This document shows, one piece after another, positions 36,853 through 47,894 of a DNA stretch of 64,000 nt. Below the pieces are notes generated by a model that was given only the letters and a program-made list of their open reading frames with translations, made no database searches and was not told where the DNA came from. Source of the DNA: Cheiracanthium punctorium (Eukaryota; Arthropoda; Arachnida; Araneae; Cheiracanthiidae); the NCBI GenBank assembly GCA_038373885.1, contig JAWZYV010013530.1, positions 372,001 through 436,000 on the forward strand, written 5' to 3'. The translations under genes were made by a program, and so were the position numbers. The number at the start of each line of letters is the position of its first letter. The first letter of the stretch is position 1.

Positions 36853-37909
36853 AGAGAGAGAGATGTCTTGATTCTTAATCAAACTGACATTATGAAAACA
36901 ATTAAAAGATTATGGCAAAAAATGAGAACAATTGCATAGAATGATCAACTAAAATATTTAAATCCTGCATGGTTCATCGGAGGAAATATTTCTGAAGAGA
37001 ATTTTTCAATCTATAGCAATCTTAAATATATAACATCATGGTTTTAACTGCCATAAAATAAATCATTAAAACTGAAAGCTCACCTGATTCAGTTAGTTCA
37101 TTCAGTTTTTAAACTGAAGGAGTTATATTGAAACTTACAATGCAGTTGAAGAAAGAATTTTCTTTACATAGGATTTAATGGAAAAACGTAATCTATGCTA
37201 ATATATTTAAAGTATATAGAATAAATGTTACAAAATTGAGATTTTCAAGATTTTGATTTTTTTTAACACCTCCCCCCCCCCCCCCCCAGTAAAAATCATT
37301 ACTTCGTTAATGAAGAACAGAAATCTTGTTTACTAGTGTTATTGATCATGTGCAAGGGCAAATTGCCAAAGAATTAAAAGTCATCATGGGTGGTAAATAT
37401 CCAAGCTGTTTCAGAATAATTTTTCATTATGGTAAAGTAAGTTAATCATACTAGTGCAATTTGTATTTATTGCATGATGAGGTATAAATATACAGGAACC
37501 TCATGCATAAGTAACAGAATCAAGCCAGCTTTCAAGTTTTAAAATTTCACCAGCAGATGAGTACAGTATTAACTGAAACTGTTTTAGGTCTGAATTGCTC
37601 CCTACTATGTGTCTAAAGCTGATGTAGAAAGAAAGAGAGTTTAGTCTTTGAAAATTTAACAGTTATGTCCGTATCGTAGTATATTTATTAAAATCTGGTA
37701 TACATTTCAAACTAACCCCTGATTATCAAACATGAACTTGAGGACTGTACCATTGTCACTACATGCAGACACATACCAAAATATTGATATCAGACCATGA
37801 CATCCATATCAACGTGGTGGATCAGCTATATATCAGGACACAAAAATGTTATGTTAATATTTTTTAAACAAATATTTTAATTTAATTTTAATATTAAGGG
37901 ACAAATATA
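36526..37909. other. no gene; homopolymers and a (TA)n-(GA)n microsatellite
   Basis: T24 near 36742, (TA)n at about 36819-36849 followed by (GA)n to 36863, and C16 at about 37272-37287. Open frames across these runs are artefacts. Confidence 0.7.
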
Positions 37910-37917
37910 TTCACCAC

Positions 37918-38073
37918 CATGGGCACCGGCAGAATATTTTCCAGGGGGGGGGAGGCAAAGACTAATGTATGGTTACCATGTTGGAAAGAACAAAAAAGCA
38001 AGGGAAAACACTGTATACAAAAATCCAAGGGGGGGGCATAGCCCCCCCTTGCCCTAGGCTACCGGCGCCCATG
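37918..38073. mobile_element. hAT-like MITE, 156 bp, perfect 8-bp duplication
   Basis: TTCACCAC stands exactly at both sides (37910-37917, 38074-38081). The ends are CATGGGCACCGGCAG and, inwards from the right, CATGGGCGCCGGTAG. Inside are two G-rich/C-rich segments that can pair (GGGGGGGGCATAGCCCCCCC-type). Non-coding. Confidence 0.88.
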
Positions 38074-38202
38074 TTCACCACCATGTTCATATTCACAATT
38101 AACCAATAAAGAACAAAGTAGTTCATTGGTAATAGTGGTTACACTATCTTATTTGCATGGGAAAAAATGTAGCGACTTACACAATTTATAACCAAATATG
38201 TA

Positions 38203-39476
38203 GGTTGCCTTTTATGCTTTTACAAATGACAAATTGGAGGTGCTACTGAAACTTTTCTTCAGGATATTCATAAAATTCACATTTTTTTTATTTAGGATTC
38301 AGTGACATTATAGAAATTGCCTGCATATTTTGTTTGCACGAGTATTCTAAAGAAGCCACTGAGTGAAAAAAATAGAAATAACTCGTGAAGGTTTTCGTTG
38401 GATGATTTTTTATGATTTTAAGAAAGGCCTCACTCGACAAGAGTGCTTAGTATCACCTCGTGAAACTTTTGGTAATAAAGCATTATCAGAAAAGACTGCT
38501 TACAATTGGTTTGCAGAATTTTGTCGTGGTCGTGCATCCGTCAGTGATGAATCTCGTGAAGAACGGCCGAAATCGATAGTGATTCCAGACAACATCGATG
38601 CTATGCACAATATGATTGAAGATCGGCATTACACATATCGTGAGGTAGAAGCATCCCTTGGCATATCATAGACTGCAATACATTCGATTTTGCATGAGCA
38701 TTTAGCTGTTAAAAAGATTATTTCCAGATGGATTCCGCACAATTTGACAGAAGCTCAAAAAGAGGCTTGTGCAAATTGGCATAAGGAAATGCTTAAAAAA
38801 TTCCAATTGGGAACTGCAAAATCTGTATACAACATCATTACAGGTGACAAAACTTGGATATATTCGTATGAGCTGGAAACTAAACAACAATTCACTGTTT
38901 GGGTGTTTCCAGATGAACCGAATCCCACGAAAGTTGTTTGTTCATCAAGAACTTCCAAGAAAATGCTTGCTTGTTTCTATTGAATTACAGGACATATCAG
39001 AACCATTCCTTTAGAGAATCGAAAAACTGTTAGCGCTAAATGGTACACAGAAATTTGTTTGTCAAAAATCATCAACGAAATCAGGTGAAACACAAAAATC
39101 GATGCATCATTCTTATCATGACAATGCCAGTTCCCACACAGAACGTGAAGCAGGTGATTATTTGAAGGATAAAAATATCAAATTAATGTCTCATTGCCTA
39201 TGTTCTCCTGATTTGTCGCCTAAAGACTTTTTCTTGTTCCCTTATATCAAACAAAAATGCTTGGGCAGCAATTTTCATCACCTGAAGAAGCTGTTGATAC
39301 CTTCCAAAACCATGTTTCGAGATATCAATTTCAGAGTGAAAAAACTGTTTCAAGAATTGGTTTGAACGGGTAGAAAAGTGTATAAATCTTAAAGGGGAAT
39401 ATTTTGAAAAGCAATAAAACAGTTTGTTCCCAAAAAATGTTTCTTCCTACTTTTTGTAGAAACTTAAAAGGCAACT
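38203..39476 (+). mobile_element. mariner element, full length but inactive
   Basis: Inverted ends GGTTGCCTTTTATGCTTTTAC (38203) and, inwards from 39476, GAGTTGCCTTTTAAGTTTCTAC bracket a single transposase pseudogene. At about 1.27 kb the length is normal for mariner. TA is found just outside the left end (38201-38202). Nothing has inserted into it, so it is fairly young compared with its neighbours. Confidence 0.9.
38363..39417 (+). pseudogene. mariner transposase pseudogene (DD34D)
   Basis: The reading covers the whole transposase. First comes the N-terminal helix-turn-helix region (KTAYNWFAEFCRGRASVSDE, YREVEASLGIS), then the linker WIPHNLTEAQK, then the catalytic core TGDKTWIYSYE (first Asp), HDNASSH (second Asp) and SPDLSPKDFFLFP (third Asp, 34 residues after the second). 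The tail ends INLKGEYFEKQ. Breaks are an in-frame TAG at 38669, an in-frame TGA at about 38981 (expected Gly), a frameshift near 39090-39102 before the second Asp, and another shift near 39290-39360. The normal start codon is gone; the open part follows a TGA directly. DD34D and the WVFPDEPNPTKV string place it in the mariner family common in arthropods. It encodes no working enzyme. Confidence 0.92.
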
Positions 39477-42400
39477 CTTGTATGAGTCATCTAACAGTAC
39501 AAAGAGAACAAAAAAAGCGGTTTTAGAAAAATTACTTATATGGGTTTTGAAATAAAAATTCAAATTCAATACAAACATAACAATGAATAAGCAACAACAA
39601 AATGTCATTAAATTTTTTTTATTGCATTAGAAAACAAAAGGAGTGTATAATGTTCGCATATCACTCCATACTGATGTATAAACTCATTTATACAAAATAT
39701 ATAAAAAGACAATGCACACTTCTAAACAATAAAGGCTATGCCATCAGGACAAAAGTGGCTCACTGTTTTGATGGACAAAGAAAAGTTTGGCAAAAAGAGT
39801 ACATCACACCAAAAGGCTTTGGATGTTATCGTAGACTGACATCAAGTATTCATGAGGCATCATAACATATATAATACCACATAGTATTCAGTGATATCAC
39901 CCAGAAATTTTATAAAAACCAAAGAGGTTTGTTTTGTAACAAATACAACAATTGGGGGGGGGGGAAAGATATGTAACTAACCTTCTGTATAGTTTACAGA
40001 TTTCAAGAGCCTTCAATTGTTATTACATGGGTGGGTGGATTTTCAGAAATACAAAATAATATTCACTAGTAAAACAATAGTTATACAAATTTTTATTTGC
40101 ACAAATTTGAAAAGTTGTTCTAAAAATTTTTTTTAAATCATAGAGTTTTTAAATCCAAAATGCTAATATAAGAATACAGAATTGTCAACAATTCTAAAAT
40201 TCTGCGATTGTCAGAATTATAAAATATTATATGATAATTTCTATTCAGGCCTGAAACTTCTTTTTTTTTTTTTTTTCCCTTATGGCAAAATAATGGGCAA
40301 AAGAAATATATACGGAGATTATAAATTGCTCTGTAATGATTCAAATTTTTAGCAATAAATATCTGATTTTTTTAAATTTATACACAGTTAAATTCTTTTT
40401 TTAAATCTTTAACCAGAAAGCATCATGAATGATCTATCATAGCAGGGAAGAATAAGCAAAAATTGAATACGCAAAAAGTTTGATAAACTCAGGATGGAAA
40501 CCTTAGTATGATTATAAAAATGTTTTTCTATGTTTGATTGTTTTTTGTTTTTTTTTTTAAATGTTGTGTAATTGTGTGATGTAAAACTACTTTTTTAAAC
40601 ACTTGATGGTCGTTTATCATGGCTTTTATTAATATTTTATACATACTTCAGCATTCTATTTTGTCTTCAAAGAGCTGTGAAAAAGAACAGATCCTGACAG
40701 TATCTTTAATTTTTTATTTACTTATTTCCTGGAAAATTAATAACATGAAAGATGAAAAAAGGGGAGAAAAAGAGAGTAACAGAATTAACGTTCTAGTAAA
40801 AGAAGATCTGGATTTAATAAAAATAAATCAAAAATTTTACTTGAATGCAAACTGATTCATCTCTCTCTCTCTGAAACCAAGAACTTAGAAAATATATAAC
40901 ACAGATCAAAATAAAGTAAAACTTTTAATGAATTCTTTTTAATAAGGTATCTATCAACTTTAATAGTTTTGTTCTTTATCATATATGACTGAAAAATATA
41001 TCACCAATACAACAACTTTATTATGTATAAAAACACTAAAAAAAAAAATGTGTTTAAAGGTTACTTTAAAGAACTTTTTGCAGTAGAAGTAGGTTGAACC
41101 TTTTGCACCATCTGAAGCACTGGTACTGTCTTATTTTTAATTTGTGTGTTATTTAGAAAGTTTTATATTAATTTTGAATCATCTTCTGTGTCATTATTAT
41201 AAAAATGGGCTCAAAATTATATCTTTCCCACCATTCATAATTTTTAGATTTATGTGTGCTGACTAAGAAAGCCACCCAATATCAAGTAACTGAAGACTCT
41301 TGGAATTCCACAACATATAAAGAGGAAACTATTAATGCCTCTACTGAAAAAAAGAAATATTTTTATTCTCTAATGCAAATAAGTATTCATTTTGGAATAG
41401 TTACGCAATTTCATTTCACATTGATACATAGAAATCTGTAAAAATTAATAAAGATATTCTCAATCTATAAATTTAAAATATGAATTGTATAGATTCAATG
41501 AAAAAGGACAAATATATATAATTTAATATATAAATATAATAAAACAGATGCTAATAAATCTATCCACACAAAGAATAAAATTCAACAAGAGTAAAACTAA
41601 ATTGAATACAGAAAAATAAAAAGAAATCTCAACATAAGACAGAAACAAAAATAAATACAAGTGATAAAGCTTGGTTCCAAAAAAAGAGGGGGATCAAACA
41701 TATACAGTTTGATTCCTAATTTAACCCTCCCACTCTTGCCAACCTAAAAAATCGCCACATGTTGGCGAGTTTACCACTAAGAAAAGGAACTAGATGAAAA
41801 CTGATGATAAATGCATCAGTTAAGGAATTTGAAGACAGTTATTAAAATAATAATAATAATTGGCAACCAAAAAAATAATAATGCCGTACTACATGTTATT
41901 CCAAACTGCCATTTTAATTTTAAGCAATAAACTTCTATTACGATTGCCACATTAACACAAAATATCATCATGGTAACTGTACATGAAATTTTATTGCCAC
42001 CTTGGCAAGGGGGGGGGGGGGAGAGTTAAAGTAGTATTCAAGCACATATGCATGATTCTAAAAGAACTCCATATTTCTTCAGTAAATTTTTACTGGTACT
42101 ATCCTCTAAAAAATATTGACTTGATTCAATTTTCAATTCCATGCATTCCACTATGCTTTTTAATAAAATTGAACTCCATAATTATTGAAACTTTATGTAC
42201 TTGATTTTTAAATTTTTCAAATGTACAATAATTTAGTTAAATGAAATTAGTTGAAACAAGATGCCACAATCATTGATAATAAATACATAATTGAAACAGA
42301 AAATATACATGATTTTTCATTTTAGTCTTTCTAACGATCAAAGCTGTTGCACTATAAAATTTTTTGCAAACTAAGAATATTTTCTTACTCAGTAGGAAGA

Positions 42401-43610
42401 AGAAAAAATGAATACACACAAATATCAACCAACCTGAGTGGGCAAGTATTCATTTTTATTCAACAAAATTAATAAAGAGACCTTTTAAAGTTCATTTTGA
42501 GTTCTATGTGTAAAAATTCATTTTAATGGCAAGAAAAAATACATGAAACTCAAATCATACTAAAGCTAAAGCCTATGAAACTTCACATGTAAATTAGACA
42601 TATTTTTATCAAAGAATTTCTATAATTCATGAATTTATCTCTCGCACATTACTAAATTGCAAGAATATGTAAATTTTGTTTGCAGGAATTCTTTATTAGC
42701 CTTTCACTGACAGATGTTCTAACATGTATGGTTTTGCTTTTGTAAAACTACAAAAACTAGATATAGGTGAATGACCATTGATTACTAGATTTAAAAACTA
42801 GTAAGAAACAATAAAAGAAAATGCATAGTCACTTTTTTTAAACCAAGCCTTATGTTTCTTAACATAATGCCAACTTAAAATGTATGATGGTTATCAATTT
42901 TCCTGACATTATTTTATTCCAGAAAAAAACTGAAAGCAAACAACCCTAACTCTTTTTTAAGAAGCTACATGCCAACCAAACTGAAGTGCAGCTGACAGAA
43001 AACAGCTTGTAAATAAATTATTTTCCAAACAATAAATACTTTGCTTTGAACAAGTATTTAACAGCACTCATTATACACAGAACGAATAATTTAAGTATCG
43101 CATTCACAACTAAGACCACATTAAAACTTACTCAGACCTCAACCTGCATGGTCAAAAGTGCCTAGATGTACAAGTATACAAGTCTTCAGGACACAAACTC
43201 AACCTACCAGCACCAAGTAAAAAAATCACAGCACCGAAAGAAATCCCATGATTTTGAGATCTACATGCAGATACATTTAGTAACTGATTAGGTTTAATAC
43301 ATTTTTAATTTTGTCATCCTAAACAGTTTTGATACAACAAATTAAAATACATGAAAAGAAGAAGGCTTATTTGTGTTTTTTAAAAACTTTTAAAGCAGGT
43401 CTATATAAATACTTAATTTTTACCAAGTGGCAAATATTTAGAATAAGTATCGATAACACTTATTAAAGTGGAAAAAAAAAAAAAAAAAAAAAAAACATAA
43501 CATACTTCAGTTTAGTAATGTTCTAAACAACACATATCTTATTTAAAAAGTATGATAAAACTAGTTCTATCCACTAATAAAACACAGGTTTTTTTTTCCA
43601 ATAAAAAATA
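39477..43610. other. 4-kb stretch almost free of recognisable transposons, no gene recognised
   Basis: Compared with the rest of the window this part is strikingly empty: only G-runs (39954, 42009), short A/T runs and a T-rich patch near 40260. Open frames are short and show no family. It lies just downstream of the myosin gene's end and may include alternative 3' UTR. Confidence 0.5.
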
Positions 43611-44325
43611 TTTATTTTTATTACACAACGCATGCTAGTCTAAGTACAATAAAATAATTTACACCTTAAAATTTGAAGGTTAACATGTTAATTTTCTCTG
43701 CTACATTAGAAAACACTGGAAAGAAACTGTGATTGTGTACTTTAGAAAATACAACTGAAGGGAAAAAAAAAATTGACAATGAGTCAATGAATTTAAGGAT
43801 TACTCAACCAATATTTAGACAAATATTTGATGCAGTCAAATTTTCTTTATTAAAAAAAAGTGCAAATAGGAAGACAAGAACAGTTAAAATTACTTAAAAT
43901 ATTGTGGCAATTTTAAATAAAAAATGTTAAATCAATAAGCCATGAAAGAATGAATACTCACATTATGAAAACAATTGCTTTTTACATTTTGGTAAAAATA
44001 TTACATTAAAAATTAGACAAACAGAAATAACAAATATCTCAGTTCATTCCCAAAACACTTGTTTATCATCCACTTAAGCCTCTATGGGGGAAAGAAGCAA
44101 ATGGAAGATATAGAAGATGCTAAAAAACTTGTTACTAGCACATCTATGGCAGGAAATGCATCCAGAAGTTGGTACTGGTGCAGCATATAAAAAGCCAACC
44201 AGAGAAAGACAGAATTCTATCATGAAAATGCACTCTCCAATCCCTTCACAATTGAGACAGTCTGTGGCCAGCCACTTAGCATCGTTCAGGGGCGGAGTAG
44301 ACATAGTACTGGTCCGTGATGAATT
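43611..44325 (-). other. probable 3' UTR of the class-18 myosin gene
   Basis: The sequence directly after the stop codon is noticeably less AT-rich and less repetitive down to about 44050. The first close pair of AATAAA signals on the minus strand is at 43611-43622. The signal is common in AT-rich DNA, so the end point is a guess. The 81-codon plus-strand frame here is antisense to this region and has no known relatives. Confidence 0.4.
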
Positions 44326-44416
44326 TCAGACTGTTTCATCATGTTCTACATCAAGTAAATGACTGGCCGTGTTCACCCCAGAAAATCCATTGAAGTCCTT
44401 TGACTCAGCATCATTC
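44326..44416 (-). CDS. Myo18A: class-18 myosin, last coding exon
   Basis: The acceptor AATCTGCAG lies just before 44416. The first G completes a codon begun by the AG at the end of the 51034-51198 exon (AGG, Arg). Then 29 residues follow, from NDAESKDFNGFSG to LLDVEHDETV, and TGA at 44326-44328. The piece is acidic and unstructured, like the ends of Myo18A proteins, but I cannot align it to known sequence. The last residues, E-T-V with an acidic residue at position -2, could bind a class III PDZ domain; this is speculation. The exact phase match across a 6.6-kb intron is the main support. Confidence 0.7.
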
Positions 44417-44874
44417 CTGCAGATTGAATTAATTATGTTAATATACATGCAAATTTCAATCATTTTTAATTGTGATATTACTAATCTCACTATCCATCAA
44501 ATGTAAAAATGGTTCCATTTTAAGAAAAATAGTTTCATAGGTTTAAGAAACCTTTGCATCTTTAACACCATGTTATAACCATTATTACTTATAAACAAAA
44601 CTCAAATTCACAATTCGATATTGATTACGCATGGAAGACTACGATTTGTTCTACCTTGTTCCCGGTCGAAAATCAAGAATATGAAAAGACACTTCATGAT
44701 TTTCATTATTTGTACATAGCAGCAAGTAGTTTATCTGTCTTTAAAAAGGAGTCATGCTAGTTTTTTAAAGTTGTGTGATAAGTTTTTTTTAACTTATAAC
44801 ATGTTTGCAATAAGTCTATCAATGTGATTTCTGCTTTGTTTGAATAACCATTTTTCAAAAATTAAATCACTTTA

Positions 44875-45190
44875 GGTGTCGATCCAGGAATTTTTTCCAG
44901 GGATCTATTTCTGTGAAAATTGTTTATTTTTGTAAATTTCAACATCTATTTTTGTGAATTTTCATACCAATTTTTGTAAAAGCCATTTTCTCAAAATAAT
45001 TTACAAAAAAATAAATAGATAAATAATGGTAAAATGCAAATATACAGTTATTTTAATAGATTGCATTTTTGTGAAAAGGTCGTTTTTAATCAATTGTAAT
45101 TTTGTGAAGGGGCCGTTTTAATCAATTGTAATTTTGTGAAGGGATAGTTTTCAACAATCGTGCTTTTGTGAAGGGGACGTAAAACAGACC
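44875..45190. repeat. minisatellite, TTTTGTGAAGGGGCCGTTTT type, within a myosin intron
   Basis: Units of about 35 bases carry TTTTTGTGAA followed by GG.CCGTTTTAATCAATTGTAA. The right part (45060-45180) is the cleanest; the left part is diverged. The same family lies in opposite orientation at 53065-53215. Confidence 0.75.
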
Positions 45191-45698
45191 CAAATTTCGT
45201 CTGCATCCACCCTTGCACTCAAAGTGCATCTAATACTGTGAATTTTTTTTTAAATAATTATGTATTTTAGAGTAATTAGAAAATTAGTAATTCAGACCGA
45301 TGTTATGATCTTCTTTTGGTAAAAGATATAATCAGATCATACTTGAAAAAATCAATAAATACAATAAGTAATACAGGTTATGAAAAGCAGAAGTAAAACC
45401 AAGAATTTAATCAGTATAGGGATGGACGCGAGATGGAAAATAGTCGTCTCGCAAAATCCCTATATCATAATGTTAAAAATGATTGTCTTGTCTCATAAAA
45501 AAGCTGTAAATCTCTGTCTCGTCTCACATCCATCGCTAATTAATAATTGTGTAGCATAATTATCTGCACAAGCTAACTAAATAAAGTTAGATATTTTAGA
45601 TGAGTTATATAATTAAACATTCACAATTTAATCAGGGTTTTCATAGCAGAAAGAAAATGAGTGAGAATTTTTCACTAATAGATTTGGGTTGGGTAAAT
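45191..45698. other. myosin intron, nothing recognised
   Basis: AT-rich with a few repeats of GTCTCG/TCTCGT words near 45430-45540. No element ends found. Confidence 0.45.
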
Positions 45699-45706
45699 AT
45701 CTAGTG

Positions 45707-45933
45707 CAGAAGTGGGGAACCAATGGCAAGCGACACAATATTTTGGGCACGCCACCGATCAAAACAGTTTGCATTTTAATTAAAAATAACAAAGTTCACT
45801 ATGAAGTATCACCATCAAACGGTCACAACCTCAAAATCACTACATCAAAATTATTTGACGGCACATCTATGGTATCAATAAATATTTCTTTAGAAAAAAT
45901 GGCATGTTGATGCATAAAGGTTCGCCACCTCTG
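45707..45933. mobile_element. hAT-like MITE, 227 bp, perfect 8-bp duplication
   Basis: ATCTAGTG occurs exactly on both sides (45699-45706, 45934-45941). The ends read CAGAAGTGGGGAACC and, inwards from the right, CAGAGGTGGCGAACC, a textbook hAT terminus. The 73-codon open frame through it is not a gene. It lies in the last myosin intron. Confidence 0.92.
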
Positions 45934-46000
45934 ATCTAGTGGGTAAGATATTTATTCCTGTGTCGGATAAACACCCAAAATCAAGGTATTTATGATTTTT

Positions 46001-46072
46001 AGTTATTTTTATTGCATGTAACTGGACCTCCAAATCTAAATCGGGTGCAGTTACATGCAATAAAAGTAACCC
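46001..46072. repeat. strong inverted repeat (hairpin)
   Basis: ATTGCATGTAACTG (46011-46024) and CAGTTACATGCAAT (46048-46061) are perfect reverse complements with a 23-base spacer. Pairing extends about ten bases further outwards with two G-T/A-C changes. It is followed by a C10 run. It may be the core of a MITE whose ends I cannot place. Confidence 0.85.
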
Positions 46073-47068
46073 AGCTGAAGATCCCCCCCCCCCAAGACCA
46101 GAATGTCCCCAGGACTCCTCTCCTCCCTCCTTTATTATTATTATTTTTTTTTTAATAGATTTTAGGAGTTCTTGAGAATCCACTTCTACACATTGTGTTC
46201 ATTATATTCTTTTCTTCCTTTCTTCTTCTTCCTTTTTTTTTTTTTTTTCTTCTTGTTCCTTTGAGAAATCGATATGTAGGGTGTGCCAACTAATTACAGT
46301 AATAATTTGTTAATACTAGAAAAAGAAAAGCGCGAGATTCTTGCATTCTCATGCTCTAGTGCAAATACTGTTAACTTGTGAACCACAGAACCACATACCT
46401 AAAATTAAATATTTCAGATTTTATATAGATTGTAGCAATATTCTCCAATTACTGATGAATCAAATTTATTCAATTTTGAAACATTCTTAAATTGAAGAGC
46501 TAAATCATCCCTAGATCCAGGTAATTAAGAGATATGGGTAATCAATGAAAAACCAGAACAATCAAAAAATAAAAAGCATAAATATTTGAGCAAAATATAG
46601 TATTAAATAATAAGATAGCAAACAAAGAGATATAGTGAGTTAGGAACAAGGCTTATAATAGCCGACTGCTAAGTATTTTGCTTCACTACTACTTACAGTG
46701 AAACAAAATTTTATTTCCATTAAATACTGAACAAAGCAACAAGCACACACCAAAAAAAAAAAAAATCAGTGAGAAAGAAAATAATTTTAATTTCCATTAA
46801 TACATATATTTAAGATTATTTCATATTTAGTACAGATACATTGAAAAAAAGCTTTAAGTTAGGCTCAATTCATCACATCCAAATTATTTTATGTATATTA
46901 AGAACAAATTAGAATAACTGAATTTAAAGAATAAAATAAAATCTGGGTATAATAAATTTTGAGGGATTGGAGATAAAATATGTAACTCCGAAAAATTCAT
47001 TAAAGTGAAATTTCATCATGATGAATTTGTATTGTTTGTATGATTTTCTTTTAATACAAATATTTTAT
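46073..47068. other. myosin intron, pyrimidine tract and AT-rich DNA
   Basis: A T/C-rich tract at about 46135-46265. No element or gene recognised in the rest. Confidence 0.5.
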
Positions 47069-47894
47069 CAGTTAGGGGAAGTTGAGGTACAATGAAACAT
47101 ACTCTCTAAAATCAGTAAGATGTGTCATAGAAAGTTCTACCTCACGTGTGTATTATACAAATATATGTTCCAGTTACTGATGTGATTTAGAGACAATCGC
47201 ATTTTTACATGAGATATAGAAAATTATTGGATTTTCAACACTGAAAGTAAATTTTGTTACTAAAAGCAATATTGTTTTACCTCCTTATTTTTATATGCAT
47301 AATTATTTTTTAATATTGTGATTGCTATGGTGTGGTCATCATACTTTCAAAGCCAGAATTTAAAAAATAAACATTAGGAATCAGTAAAAATTAATTTAGT
47401 TTGTAGCCTCAATTTGGGGTTACAATTAGCCTCAATTTGGAAACATTTATTGTACCCTGTTACTGTCGCGTGAATGCATTCACTTAAAATAAAGATTTAC
47501 TATTGAATATTTAGACAGACAGCACAAAAAGTTAACAGAGAATCATGCTCATCTTCAGACTCTGAAGATATCCAAGCAGTACAGATTAGGAGCTTTCCTC
47601 ACATACCAGGCATGACACAAACAGTATCGCTCTAAATGATTATGTTTTAATAAGGGAAGGTGAGTAAATGTAACTAAATGTACTCTGTTAGGTAAATAAT
47701 AAATTTAAATCAAATGGAATGCTTTCTGTGTGTCTGAATCAAACAACAGCATCCAAGCTTAAAATTTGTGCACTCTTTGGAAACATATATTTTTGAAAAA
47801 ATTCAAATTGAAGCAAAAACAATCATCTCCTGTTCTTTCAGATGGTGCAGTAAGGAAAGCAGAAATGCTAATGTTTGAATTCGATTTAAGTAAA

